From NCBI RefSeq assembly GCF_012933365.1, contig NZ_JABBVZ010000003.1, forward strand, positions 33,946-97,945: a DNA stretch of 64,000 bases, given 5' to 3'. Each line of letters opens with the position of its first letter. The first letter of the stretch is position 1. A program made the translations under genes and the position numbers. The notes beneath the pieces are model-generated. The model was not told where the DNA came from, searched no databases, and was given only the letters and a program-made list of their open reading frames with translations. Source of the stretch: Sulfobacillus harzensis (lineage in GTDB: Bacteria; Bacillota; Sulfobacillia; Sulfobacillales; Sulfobacillaceae). Of the stretch, positions 1 through 8,591 are shown one piece after another.

Positions 1-191
1 ATCATGCCGGCAAGGAGAAAAATGGTATTCCAATCAATGCTGTGAAAGGCCGTGGCGGGCGATACGGTTTGACTTAACACCAGCGCCAAGGCCAGTCCCA
101 ACGCCACCCAGGCACGATGGAACCAATCCCCTAGCAACAGAACGTAAAGCACCACGATGGCAATTAGCGCCACCCACTGCGGACCCGACAT
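1..191 (-). CDS. ArsB/NhaD-type ion permease, N-terminal fragment (cut by window edge)
   Basis: The minus strand opens with an ATG at 191-189 and stays open to base 1. The 63 visible residues begin MSGPQWVALIAIVVLYVLLL and contain a hydrophobic first helix, a short charged turn (GDWFHR), a second hydrophobic stretch and then IDWNTIFLLAGM. That last motif is typical of the start of the ArsB/NhaD/CitMHS ion-transporter superfamily, whose members are inner-membrane permeases of about 400 residues. The substrate (arsenite, sodium, carboxylate) cannot be told from the fragment. It lies 24 bases after the rhodanese gene, so co-transcription with it is likely. It could also be another SLC13-like carrier. 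Confidence 0.7.
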   Translation of the reverse strand, partial: MSGPQWVALIAIVVLYVLLLGDWFHRAWVALGLALALVLSQTVSPATAFHSIDWNTIFLLAGM

Positions 192-214
192 GCTAACCCC
201 CCGCCTTCGGGGGA

Positions 215-538
215 TTATACGCCATCCCCCCGCTTCATAAGACTAGACAAGTAGGCATTCCAACCATCCATACCGCCCACCAGCTTATAGATATGGCGAA
301 ATCCCTGCTCTTCCAGAACTTCGGCTGCATATTCGCTGGCGCCCTTGCCGAACTGACAAAACACCACAATCTCCCGATCTCGATCCCAATCTTGGGGCGA
401 ATCCTCCAAGTCCAGCACGGGAACGTGCACCGCTCCGGGGATTTGCCCGATTTGCCCAATGCGAACATCTACGACTAGGGGCGGGGTCGGCCCCGCTAAT
501 CGCGTGACCAACTCGCTCGGTTTGATATACTCGGCCAT
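215..538 (-). CDS. single-domain rhodanese-like protein
   Basis: A 107-residue protein made of one rhodanese homology domain, probably a cytoplasmic sulfurtransferase. The CH2A-like motif VVDVR is at about 22-26, the IPGAVHVP loop at 33-40, and the active-site loop VVFCQFGKGASE carries the candidate persulfide cysteine at residue 61, followed by the usual C-terminal VGGMDGWN. The length is normal for GlpE/PspE-type proteins. The active loop has F and K instead of the common R-x-G-x-R pattern, so the sulfur donor and acceptor are not predictable. It follows prmC after 2 bases, so it is at the distal end of the prfA-prmC transcript. Confidence 0.9.
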   Translation of the reverse strand: MAEYIKPSELVTRLAGPTPPLVVDVRIGQIGQIPGAVHVPVLDLEDSPQDWDRDREIVVFCQFGKGASEYAAEVLEEQGFRHIYKLVGGMDGWNAYLSSLMKRGDGV

Positions 539-540
539 CC

Positions 541-1374
541 CTATCCCTCCGACCTCACCTGTGCGGCGACCACCCGGGGAATCCCCGCCAAATCCGAAAA
601 TGCCTTGATCGCATCAAAGCCATTTGCGCGAAGATAGTCGCCCAGTGTCTTAGCTTGCCCTATGCCGCATTCTAAAAATATCCAACCCCACGGCGAAAGT
701 TTCAAGCGGGCTTGCCCGATCAACGCTCGGATGGCAGAAAGACCGTCGGGGCCGCCATAAAGAGCTTCAGGCGGTTCATGGGACAGTTCCTCATCGCCCC
801 GATATCCGTCCGGAACGTAGGGAAGATTGGCCACCACCACATCGAAGGGGCCACTTGCCTCCCTCAACAAGTCAGAGCGAAAAAACCGGACGGATAGGTT
901 CAGCGCGCGCGCATTGTCCTTGGCGATACGAAGCGCATCAGCGCTTCGATCCACACCATACACCGTCCAAGCAGGCTTGTTTGCCTTAAGGGCTAAAGCC
1001 ACCGCACCTGAACCGGTTCCCACGTCCACCACCCGGACTTGGCTCTGATGAATCATATCCAGCACGGCCTGGACCAGCCCTTCGGTTTCCGGACGGGGAA
1101 TCAGAACGGCTGGCGTCACCCGAAGCATCAAGCCATAAAATTCGCGCTGCCCGGTAATATAGGCTAGCGGTTCCCTCTCACTGCGGCGTCTCAGCGCCAC
1201 ACCGAACCGGGCATCTAACGTGTCATCCCAGGCGCCGCCATGCGCCACCCAATCCGCCAGCGTGCGGCCGCTTGCCCATTCGAGAAGATACCGAGCTTCC
1301 CGCTCTGCCCTATCAATACCTGCCGCTCGCAACTGCTCCGCTGCTTCCTGCAAATGCTGCCGCCAAGCGTCCAT
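541..1374 (-). CDS. prmC: peptide chain release factor N5-glutamine methyltransferase PrmC
   Basis: A 277-residue SAM-dependent methyltransferase that methylates the glutamine of the GGQ motif of release factors. The N-terminal helical domain includes REPLAYITGQREFYGL (about 67-82), which is diagnostic of PrmC/HemK. The SAM-binding loop VVDVGTGSG is at about 115-123. The substrate-binding motif is NLPY at 183-186, where most family members have NPPY. The start codon overlaps the prfA stop by one base (TAATG), the usual translational coupling of enzyme to substrate gene. Function is confident; the NLPY variant is a mild oddity known to occur in some lineages. Confidence 0.95.
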   Translation of the reverse strand: MDAWRQHLQEAAEQLRAAGIDRAEREARYLLEWASGRTLADWVAHGGAWDDTLDARFGVALRRRSEREPLAYITGQREFYGLMLRVTPAVLIPRPETEGLVQAVLDMIHQSQVRVVDVGTGSGAVALALKANKPAWTVYGVDRSADALRIAKDNARALNLSVRFFRSDLLREASGPFDVVVANLPYVPDGYRGDEELSHEPPEALYGGPDGLSAIRALIGQARLKLSPWGWIFLECGIGQAKTLGDYLRANGFDAIKAFSDLAGIPRVVAAQVRSEG

Positions 1375-2456
1375 TAAGCCTCTTTGAGCCGCTCTTCCTC
1401 GTCTTGCGCGACAAGGGCGTTGATGAGCTCGTCCAGATCGCCGTCCATGATGCCGTCAATACGGTGCAAGGTGAGACCAATGCGGTGATCGGTCACGCGC
1501 CCTTGCGGGAAATTATAGGTGCGAATGCGTTCCGAACGGTCGCCGGTGCCAACCTGCGAGCGACGCTCTTCCTGCACGGCGTTGTGAGCTTGCGAATCAT
1601 ATAAGTCCTTAAGACGTGCCCGCAAAACGCGCATGGCCTTTTCCCGGTTTTTGAGCTGCGACTTCTCGTCTTGGCAATACACCACAATGTTGGTCGGCAA
1701 ATGCGTGATGCGAACGGCCGACTCCGTTTTGTTCACGTGCTGTCCGCCCGCCCCCGACGCCCGCATGGTGTCAATCCGCAAATCATCCGGATTAATGGTG
1801 AGTTCCGTCTCTTCCGCTTCCGGCAACACGGCCACGGTCACTGTCGAGGTATGAATCCGTCCTTGCGCTTCCGTGACCGGAACTCGCTGCACCCGATGCA
1901 CGCCGCTTTCGTACTTTAAGCGACTATAGGCCCCCCTGCCCTCAATCATAAAAATGACTTCTTTATAGCCGCCAATATCCGTAGGACTGGATGACAGCAC
2001 CTCGGTTCGCCATCCTTGCCGTTCTGCATAGCGTACGTACATCCGAAACAGCGAGGCGGCGAACAAGGCTGCTTCCTCCCCGCCAGCGCCACCTCGAATC
2101 TCCATGATGACGTTTTTTTGGTCATTGGGATCGGTGGGTGTCATGAGACGCGTCAAGTGCGCCTCCAATCGCTCGGCCTCGCCCTTCAAGCGGTCTGCCT
2201 CCGCCAGCGCCCATTCGCGCGTTTCCGCATCGTCATCCCGGGCAAGCTCGCGGGCGGTATCCAATTCCTCCAAGGCTTCGTGCCACCGGTCATAGGAGGA
2301 GACAATCTCTTCCCACTCCGCCAACTCCTGACCGTACTTTTTAGCCAGCTCAGGATTGGAGAGAACGGCCGGATTGGCCATTTCCTCCTGCAGCTCGAAA
2401 TATCGCTTTTTTGCCGATTCCAAGCGGCCCAATATACTTTCGTCCATCTCCGCCAC
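1374..2456 (-). CDS. prfA: peptide chain release factor 1
   Basis: A 360-residue class I release factor that reads UAA/UAG in the ribosomal A site and triggers peptidyl-tRNA hydrolysis. GGQ is at 237-239 within [16 protein letters not shown]. The codon-recognition tripeptide is PVT (193-195, in [15 protein letters not shown]), the P-x-T form that marks RF1 rather than the SPF of RF2. The start is uncertain: GTG at 2456 gives MAEMDES, while ATG at 2447 gives MDES and has GGAG almost touching it. It lies downstream of a clear terminator that ends the rpmE transcript, and it is coupled to prmC. Confidence 0.96.
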   Translation of the reverse strand: MAEMDESILGRLESAKKRYFELQEEMANPAVLSNPELAKKYGQELAEWEEIVSSYDRWHEALEELDTARELARDDDAETREWALAEADRLKGEAERLEAHLTRLMTPTDPNDQKNVIMEIRGGAGGEEAALFAASLFRMYVRYAERQGWRTEVLSSSPTDIGGYKEVIFMIEGRGAYSRLKYESGVHRVQRVPVTEAQGRIHTSTVTVAVLPEAEETELTINPDDLRIDTMRASGAGGQHVNKTESAVRITHLPTNIVVYCQDEKSQLKNREKAMRVLRARLKDLYDSQAHNAVQEERRSQVGTGDRSERIRTYNFPQGRVTDHRIGLTLHRIDGIMDGDLDELINALVAQDEEERLKEA

Positions 2457-2476
2457 CCTTACCCATGGTGAAAGAA

Positions 2477-2502
2477 AAAACAGAGCTCCGGGGCTCTGTT
2501 TT
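2477..2502 (-). terminator. rho-independent terminator after rpmE
   Basis: An 8-bp perfect stem AACAGAGC/GCTCTGTT (2479-2500) around a six-base loop, followed on the minus strand by a T-rich run (TTTTCTTTC). It sits directly after the rpmE stop and just before prfA, so it separates the two transcripts. Confidence 0.88.
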
Positions 2503-2508
2503 CGTACC

Positions 2509-2709
2509 CTATTTCATCCCGTAGCGCTTCTTGAATCGCTCAACCCGCCCGCCGGAGTCCACGATCCGTTGCTGTCCGGTATACAAAGGATGGCACTTCC
2601 CGCAGATTTCGATCTTCAAGTTCTCGCGGGTGGAGCCGATGTGATAGACGGCACCGCAGGAACAAGTCACCGTTGTGCGATGATACTGAGGATGAATGTC
2701 GGCCTTCAT
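2509..2709 (-). CDS. rpmE: 50S ribosomal protein L31, zinc-binding type
   Basis: A 66-residue L31 starting [16 protein letters not shown]. It has the four cysteines of the C+ zinc form: CSC at about 16-18 and CGKC at 37-40, so it should bind one Zn. An in-frame ATG further upstream exists, but the ATG at 2709 has a good ribosome site (AAGAAGGTGATTTC) and matches the family length. It appears to be transcribed alone from its own promoter at 2748-2776 and ends at the terminator that precedes prfA. Confidence 0.95.
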   Translation of the reverse strand: MKADIHPQYHRTTVTCSCGAVYHIGSTRENLKIEICGKCHPLYTGQQRIVDSGGRVERFKKRYGMK

Positions 2710-2747
2710 GAAATCACCTTCTTCCCGCTCATTAAGCATCAACGGCT

Positions 2748-2776
2748 ATTTTATCAAACAACCCTGGGGCGCGCAA
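2748..2776 (-). promoter_or_regulatory. likely sigma-A promoter of rpmE
   Basis: On the minus strand: TTGCGC, a 17-base spacer, then TAAAAT with an extended -10 TGA directly before it. Transcription would begin about 30 bases upstream of the L31 ribosome site. The -35 match is partial, but spacing and the extended -10 support it. Confidence 0.6.
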
Positions 2777-2796
2777 GCGTCGGGTTTGTGCCGATC

Positions 2797-4245
2797 TTAT
2801 CCCGTAGCACAGGGAAGCCACAATTCCACCGTCGTCCCTTCACCAGGTGTGGAGTGGATGTCGACACCTCCGCGGTGATGGCGCATCACCTCATCAACAA
2901 TAAAGAGCCCCAACCCGTTTGAGCTCTGTCGGGACGCATCGCCTGTGACAAAACGCTCAAAAACACGCGGCAACAGTTCTTCCGGAATGCCGGGTCCTTG
3001 ATCCGACACCCGCACCACCGCCCGACTTGTTTCCCTAATTGTCTCTATCGTGATGGTGCCGCCCTCAGGCGACCATTTGACGGCATTGTCCACCACGTTC
3101 ACTAGGGCCTCCACCAAATAGTCCTCATTGGCCAAGACGGTCGCGTCCTCCTGCGTCGACCAGACCAGTTTCAAGTCTTTTTCGTCCATGACCGGCTTGA
3201 CCCGTTCCATGGTCTTACCCACAATTTGATGAAGCGAGAGCGGCACCATCGTCCCGCTCTCGCTTCGGATGCGGGTAGCCCTAAGGAGCCGGTTCACCAA
3301 GCGCTGCAAACGGAGCGTTTCCTCCCACGCGACCTGCACCGCTCGATCCCCGGCATCGCCTGTGGCCACGCCGTCCTTCACAGCCTCCAAAAAACCCCGA
3401 ATGGACGTCAGCGGCGTTCTTAAATCATGGGCGACGTGTGCCAACAGGGCGTCTCGGGCCTCCGCCTCGCGCTTCAATTGCCCGACTTGGGCCTGAATGC
3501 GATCCTCCAGTCGGTTAAACTCCCGAGCCAGCTCCTGGACTTCCAACGGCCCCTGATCTTCGGCCGCCGGCACTCGCGGCGCATCATCCGCCCGTCCCGT
3601 ACCCGCTACCACTCGGCGCAACTCCTGGAGCGGCCGCGACAGGCGCCAGCTAATCGCATAGGCAAGTGCGCCCACCATAATGACGGCCACCAATTCGCCC
3701 AAGAGCAATAGTCGAGTGAGCGTGTTGGCCGTTCCTTGGGATATGGAAAGCGGGGACTCCACAAAGACGGCCCCCAGAATGTTGGGTCCATAGGACGGCC
3801 CCAAATAGCTGGGGCCCGCTTTGACCGGCACCCCCACAATGGCCACATTGTCCACAATGCCGCGATACACCTGACCTTGCTCCGCCACACGGGCCAGCGC
3901 GGACTCTGGAATACCCACCGCCTGAAACTGAATGTTTCCAGTAGGCGGCAATTCTACCTGGCCTGTGTCGCTCACCAAGGTAACTTGGGCTTTCAATGCC
4001 CCCTGCAAAATATGAATGTAATCCTTGGCCACATAATCAGGCATGGTGCCGGAGAAATATTGCGGCCCGACATTGCGAGCGATGACCTGCCCCTGTTCGG
4101 AGAGTTGGGTTAACTGCGTTACGGCTAAATAATGGCGGAACGTGAGTTGCGCAACTCCCAGAGCGAAGGCTAGCACCACCACCGCTACAAAGACGTGACT
4201 CAAAACGAGTTGACCGGAGAGACGCTTCAGCCAGCCAAAACGCAT
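2797..4245 (-). CDS. membrane sensor histidine kinase (HAMP-HisKA-HATPase)
   Basis: A 482-residue two-component kinase. It has transmembrane helices at about 13-38 and 178-200, an extracytoplasmic sensor of about 135 residues between them, then HAMP (about 200-255). The dimerisation domain carries phospho-acceptor His273 in HVAHDLRTPLTSI. The ATPase has the N box LVNVVDNAVKWSP (381-393), the G1 box DQGPGIP (415-421) and the G2 box NGLGLFIV (443-450). The ATG at 4245 overlaps the regulator stop (ATGA), so translation is coupled. The sensed signal is unknown; the sensor shows no motif I recognise. Confidence 0.93.
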   Translation of the reverse strand: MRFGWLKRLSGQLVLSHVFVAVVVLAFALGVAQLTFRHYLAVTQLTQLSEQGQVIARNVGPQYFSGTMPDYVAKDYIHILQGALKAQVTLVSDTGQVELPPTGNIQFQAVGIPESALARVAEQGQVYRGIVDNVAIVGVPVKAGPSYLGPSYGPNILGAVFVESPLSISQGTANTLTRLLLLGELVAVIMVGALAYAISWRLSRPLQELRRVVAGTGRADDAPRVPAAEDQGPLEVQELAREFNRLEDRIQAQVGQLKREAEARDALLAHVAHDLRTPLTSIRGFLEAVKDGVATGDAGDRAVQVAWEETLRLQRLVNRLLRATRIRSESGTMVPLSLHQIVGKTMERVKPVMDEKDLKLVWSTQEDATVLANEDYLVEALVNVVDNAVKWSPEGGTITIETIRETSRAVVRVSDQGPGIPEELLPRVFERFVTGDASRQSSNGLGLFIVDEVMRHHRGGVDIHSTPGEGTTVELWLPCATG

Positions 4246-4949
4246 CAGGTTGACCTCGGTTTGGGTTGAAATCGATAGCCCTGGCCCCACACCGTGTCCA
4301 GATATTCGTACGGGGTGGACGTGGCCAAAAGTTTCTGTCTGAGACGCGTCACGTGGACATCCACGGTGCGGCTGTCGCCTTCAAATTCAAATCCCCAGAC
4401 TCGATCCAAGAGAACGTCGCGGCTAAAAATTTGGCGCGGATTGCTGGCCAAAAAAGCGAGCAAATCGAACTCCCGGGGAGTGAGGGAGAGGGCCTCCTGC
4501 CCGGCGTGAGCCGTTCGCTTTTCTACATCAATCATGAGACCGGGATGACGAATGACGGTTGATGGGCGAGCCGGCGGCTCGGCGGTGGCCCGGCGCAATA
4601 CCGCCTTCACCCGGGCCACCAGCTCTTTGGGACTGAACGGCTTAATGACATAATCATCGGCCCCCATGTCCAGCCCCAAAATCCGGTCCTCTTCGTCACC
4701 CATGGCGGTCAGCATGACCACCGGGAGCCATTGGTCGCGTTGGCGCACCTCGCTCAGCACATCAAAGCCATCCACCTGCGGCATCATTAAATCCAGCACC
4801 ACCAGGTCATAAGCGTTGCCGTTGATGGCATCGAGGGCCTCTTGCCCGTCCACTGCCTCGTCCACCACGAAACCGTCATGGGTCAGGTAGAGGCGGCAGA
4901 GTTCGCGGATATGCGCGTCGTCATCAACCACCAATACCCGACTAGCCAT
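4245..4949 (-). CDS. OmpR/PhoB-family response regulator
   Basis: A 234-residue DNA-binding regulator. The receiver domain has the acidic pocket DDD at 9-11, phospho-acceptor Asp53 in VVLDLMMPQVDGF, and Lys103 in the YVIKPF motif. The C-terminal winged helix includes LTPREFDLLAFLASNP and the recognition region DSRTVDVHVTRLRQKL. Its gene is the first of the pair with the coupled kinase and abuts the rho stop codon with no gap, so the pair may be read through from glpX-rho. Target genes are unknown. Confidence 0.95.
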   Translation of the reverse strand: MASRVLVVDDDAHIRELCRLYLTHDGFVVDEAVDGQEALDAINGNAYDLVVLDLMMPQVDGFDVLSEVRQRDQWLPVVMLTAMGDEEDRILGLDMGADDYVIKPFSPKELVARVKAVLRRATAEPPARPSTVIRHPGLMIDVEKRTAHAGQEALSLTPREFDLLAFLASNPRQIFSRDVLLDRVWGFEFEGDSRTVDVHVTRLRQKLLATSTPYEYLDTVWGQGYRFQPKPRST

Positions 4950-6956
4950 TTATCCTTGACCTCCCTGACTGGCCATAAACAACTTAAAGAACTCGGCATT
5001 GGAGCGGGTGCGCTTCAAGTTTTGCAAAAGCAACTCGGTCGCTTCCTGATTGCCAAGGTTGTGAATGGCCTTTCTTACCTGCCAGACCACATCCAGTTCT
5101 TCCGGCGACATGAGCAAATCTTCACGGCGGGTTCCGGATCGCTTGATGTCCAAAGCGGGGAAGGTGCGCCGCTCCGCGAGTTTCCGATCCAGGTGAAGCT
5201 CCATGTTGCCGGTTCCCTTGAACTCTTCATAAATAACGTCATCCATGCGCGAGCCGGTGTCAACCAAGGCGGTGGCCAAAATTGTCAGGCTCCCGCCGTT
5301 CTCCACCTTGCGGGCCGCCCCAAAGAAGCGTTTCGGCTTATGCAAGGCGGCCGGATCCATTCCACCGGAGAGCGTACGGCCCGAAGCGGGAATGGTCAAG
5401 TTGTAGGCGCGCGCCAGGCGGGTAATGGAGTCCAACAGGATGACCACATCCAACCCCATCTCGACCAACCGCTTGGCCCGTTCCAAGACCATCTCGGCCA
5501 CCCGAATATGATCTTCCGGAGGCTCATCAAAGGTAGAACTCGCCACTTCCCCACGCACCGAGCGCTCCATGTCCGTGACCTCTTCCGGACGTTCGTCAAT
5601 CAGCAGCACCATGAGACGCGTTTCCGGGCTGTTTTGGGCGATGGCGTTGGCCAGCTTTTTCAATAGCACAGTTTTTCCGGCTTTTGGAGGTGCCACGATG
5701 AGGCCGCGCTGACCGCGGCCGATGGGAGCAATAATATCCACCACCCGACAGGCCAAATCCTCTCGCGAGGTTTCCAATCGAAACCGGGAATTGGGGAAAA
5801 TGGGCGTCAGTCCATCAAAATCGGGACGTTCCGCCGACTTTTCGGGAGAGAGGCCATTCACCGCCTCTACCCGCAATAGGGCGAAATACCGTTCCCCATC
5901 TTTGGGCGGACGGGCCTGCCCTGACACCTGGTCGCCGGCGCGCAGATCAAAACGCCGAATCTGGGAGGCCGAGACATAGACATCCTCGCGGCTTCGCTGA
6001 AAGTCCGTGGGGCGCAAAAACCCATAATCGCCCACAATATCCAAGAGTCCCTGAACAAACACAAACCCATCTTTATGGGTCCGGGCGCGGAGAATTTCCC
6101 AAATGAGTTCGCCCTTCTTGTACTGGCGGAAATTATCAATGTTGAACTGGCGAGCCAATTTATACAGTTCCAATAGCGTCATGGACTCCAATTGCGCCAT
6201 AGTCAACTGCGGTTCCCGTTGACGCGGAAGGTCGCGGCGCCCGGGTCCCGCCGGTCCACGGTCGCGATGGTCCGGCCGCCGGTTGTCCCGCGGACGGCCC
6301 GCATAGGAGCCATTGGCTTCGGCCGCCTCGGAAGGTCGAGGAGACACCCGTGCAGGTGCGGGAACCGCGGATGCAGAAGGAATGGGCGTTGCGGGGGACA
6401 CCGCCGGCTCGGTCTCAAGCGGTTTGGGAACCGGCACGGGAAACGGCATGGGCGATGCAACGTCCACTTCCACGGGGGTTGCGGTAGAGGACTCCGACAC
6501 CGATTGAGCCTCCGCTGGCTTGGCCTCGGGTTTCACGTCTTCCTTGGAATGGGGATTTTCCTCTGCTGCCTTGGCCGATTCATTCTTGTCGGCGGATGGC
6601 TGGGACTCGACGACTGATTCGATCGGGGCAGATTCTGTTTTGCGCGGCCGTCGGCGGCGCGTGGGCTTCTGCTTCTTTTCGGGTACCGTTTCGCCCTCGG
6701 GCACGTGGGAAGCTGGTGGCTCAGGTACCGGGTCGGGATAGGGCATGGGCGATGCCACATCCACCTGCTCGGTCGCAGGTTCCGGCGCTGCCTCGCTCTT
6801 TTTCTTGCGTCCGCGCCGCTTCGGAGCCGCCGTGGATTCTGCGTTGGCTTGCGGTTCCGACGGACTCTCGGCTGCCCTGGATTTGGTGCGTGTGCGCCGG
6901 GTGCGCTTGGGAGTCTCTTCCGCGGTCTCAGCCGCTTTGTTTAAATCGTCTGCCAT
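4950..6956 (-). CDS. rho: transcription termination factor Rho with long disordered N-terminus
   Basis: A 668-residue hexameric RNA-dependent ATPase. The core begins at about 253 ([19 protein letters not shown]), followed by the cold-shock-like RNA-binding domain, and then Walker A APPKAGKT at 422-429 and Walker B-region [13 protein letters not shown]. The first 250 residues are low-complexity, rich in Pro, Glu, Ala and Arg, and contain a duplicated VDVASPMP motif at 65-72 and 164-171. Ordinary Rho is about 420 residues; long inserts of this kind are known in high-G+C Gram-positives. It starts 4 bases after glpX, so the two are an operon. Confidence 0.96.
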   Translation of the reverse strand: MADDLNKAAETAEETPKRTRRTRTKSRAAESPSEPQANAESTAAPKRRGRKKKSEAAPEPATEQVDVASPMPYPDPVPEPPASHVPEGETVPEKKQKPTRRRRPRKTESAPIESVVESQPSADKNESAKAAEENPHSKEDVKPEAKPAEAQSVSESSTATPVEVDVASPMPFPVPVPKPLETEPAVSPATPIPSASAVPAPARVSPRPSEAAEANGSYAGRPRDNRRPDHRDRGPAGPGRRDLPRQREPQLTMAQLESMTLLELYKLARQFNIDNFRQYKKGELIWEILRARTHKDGFVFVQGLLDIVGDYGFLRPTDFQRSREDVYVSASQIRRFDLRAGDQVSGQARPPKDGERYFALLRVEAVNGLSPEKSAERPDFDGLTPIFPNSRFRLETSREDLACRVVDIIAPIGRGQRGLIVAPPKAGKTVLLKKLANAIAQNSPETRLMVLLIDERPEEVTDMERSVRGEVASSTFDEPPEDHIRVAEMVLERAKRLVEMGLDVVILLDSITRLARAYNLTIPASGRTLSGGMDPAALHKPKRFFGAARKVENGGSLTILATALVDTGSRMDDVIYEEFKGTGNMELHLDRKLAERRTFPALDIKRSGTRREDLLMSPEELDVVWQVRKAIHNLGNQEATELLLQNLKRTRSNAEFFKLFMASQGGQG

Positions 6957-6960
6957 AAAA

Positions 6961-7950
6961 CTAGTTTTTCCTCCTCAGTTGCGTCACTGGCCGCCCTTGG
7001 GGCCACTTGCGGTTTAGCTGGTGGTCAGCCCGCACGAAACGGACCGTACCACTCTTGGACCTAAGCACCACAGAATGGGTCGAACAATAAAGGGGGCCAT
7101 AGTGAACGCCATCAAGCAGATCCGTGTCGGTAATGGCCGTGGCCACGTAGAGCACGTCGTCGCCCCGCACCAGATCATCCAAGGTTAAAAGCTGACGGGG
7201 ATTCTCGAGTCCCATGGCGCGTACCCGCTCTTCTTGGGCCGCATCCTCGGGCAAGAGGCGCGCCTGCATTTCGCCGCCGAGGCACTTGACCGCGGCCGCG
7301 GCAATGACCCCTTCGGGGGCGCCGCCCGAACCCACTACCAAATCAATGCCGGAATCGGGTACCGATGCGGCGACCGCCGGGGACACGTCGCCGTCGGAAA
7401 TCAGGCGAATCCGCGCCCCCACCCGACGAATACGGTCGATAAGCTCTTGATGTCGCGGACGGTCTAAAATAACGGCTGTAAGGTCGGCGACCGGCTTCTC
7501 TAAGCGTTCTGCTAATTTCTCCAAATTTTCCTCGATGGGGGCATCCAACGCGATGACACCGCGTCCAGCGGGGCCAGTAACAATCTTCTGCATGTACATG
7601 TCGGGCGCATGCAACAAGCAGCCTTTGGGCGCAACGGCCATGACCGCAATCGCCCCGGGCAAACCTTTGGCTACCAAATTGGTCCCTTCAACGGGATCCA
7701 CGGCAATATCAACCCGATCTCCTTGACCGTCGCCAATCTCCTCGCCGATGTAGAGCATCGGCGCTTCGTCCATTTCTCCTTCGCCGATGACCACCGTCCC
7801 GCGGATGTCGACCGTGTCGAGCATCGCCCGCATGGCATCGACGGCCAATTTATCCGCGCCGTTCTTGTCCCCGCGGCCCATCAACCGTCCCGCTTGGATG
7901 GCAGCGGCTTCGGTCACTCGGACAAACTCCAGCGCTAGTTCGCGCTCCAT
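6961..7950 (-). CDS. glpX: class II fructose-1,6-bisphosphatase
   Basis: A 329-residue GlpX-type phosphatase that hydrolyses fructose 1,6-bisphosphate in gluconeogenesis (and often sedoheptulose bisphosphate). Metal-binding motifs are visible: GEGEMDEAPMLYIGEEIG near 56-73 and DIAVDPVEGTNLVAKG near 81-96; GGAPEGV is near 210. The ribosome site GGAGGCCTTAC precedes the ATG at 7950. It is the first gene of a minus-strand series glpX-rho-regulator-kinase. Confidence 0.95.
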   Translation of the reverse strand: MERELALEFVRVTEAAAIQAGRLMGRGDKNGADKLAVDAMRAMLDTVDIRGTVVIGEGEMDEAPMLYIGEEIGDGQGDRVDIAVDPVEGTNLVAKGLPGAIAVMAVAPKGCLLHAPDMYMQKIVTGPAGRGVIALDAPIEENLEKLAERLEKPVADLTAVILDRPRHQELIDRIRRVGARIRLISDGDVSPAVAASVPDSGIDLVVGSGGAPEGVIAAAAVKCLGGEMQARLLPEDAAQEERVRAMGLENPRQLLTLDDLVRGDDVLYVATAITDTDLLDGVHYGPLYCSTHSVVLRSKSGTVRFVRADHQLNRKWPQGRPVTQLRRKN

Positions 7951-8131
7951 GTAAGGCCTCCAGAAATTGAGAGATTTGGGATATCATGTAGAAAACACGG
8001 CAACAATCGGGGGTGTCTCTAATCTACCCGAAGTCTCCGATTTTTAACCGCATGCTTTCGCTGTGAAGTAATCGCGCGTAGGTGTTCCAGAATTCCCCTG
8101 AATGGTAGCACAAGAGGTCACGGGACGCAAG

Positions 8132-8464
8132 CTAGCGCTCCGCCATGACCATCCGGTTTAACTCGGACAACCGAAAGGGTTTCGCAAGCCATTGAATATC
8201 CTTCGGAAGCCCCTCCTCCGCCGCAGGGTTTCCCGACATGACGACAAATCGCGTATCCGGCATCAAGGGTTTGACGCGAAGCACGGGGCCGTCCTTCAAA
8301 GTCCAGTCTGCAAAGCATACATCGGGTTGTGGCGCTCCCCCTTCGATGGCCCGAAGTGCCTCCTCGACCGACCCGAAACCCGAGACATGGGCGCCCCACC
8401 CGGAAAGCGCGGTCGACAGCAAGGTCCTGAGTGCCGCATCGTCATCAATAATCCATACCTGCAT
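8132..8464 (-). CDS. stand-alone CheY/Spo0F-like receiver domain
   Basis: A 110-residue single-domain response regulator with no output domain. The start MQVWIIDDDAALRTLL shows the acidic triad, ADWTLKDGP carries the candidate phospho-Asp, VVMSGNP the Ser/Thr position and LAKPFRL the conserved Lys. An ATG 6 bases earlier is possible, but the ATG at 8464 is optimally spaced from GAAGAGGA. The loop after the Asp is diverged. It is divergent from htrA, so the two may share regulatory DNA. It could be a phosphorelay intermediate or act on another protein; no partner kinase is adjacent. Confidence 0.85.
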   Translation of the reverse strand: MQVWIIDDDAALRTLLSTALSGWGAHVSGFGSVEEALRAIEGGAPQPDVCFADWTLKDGPVLRVKPLMPDTRFVVMSGNPAAEEGLPKDIQWLAKPFRLSELNRMVMAER

Positions 8465-8591
8465 GGGCATTCCTCTTCGTTTGCTTCATATCCCCTGAAC
8501 AGGAGAAATCGGTTGTGTATAGACATCGTAACGTATTTGTAACAACTACGGGATACACTAACAAAAAAATTCCGCGGTAAGGAGGCAGGTT

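Noticed and set aside
197..213. Hairpin CCCCCG-CCTT-CGGGGG as a terminator after the rhodanese gene
   Set aside because: No T tract follows on the minus strand, and the ArsB-like gene begins at once; it more likely lies over that gene's ribosome site.
6192..6617. Long plus-strand ORFs opposite the rho N-terminus
   Set aside because: They arise from the biased codons of the Pro/Ala/Glu-rich extension; no ribosome sites or domains.
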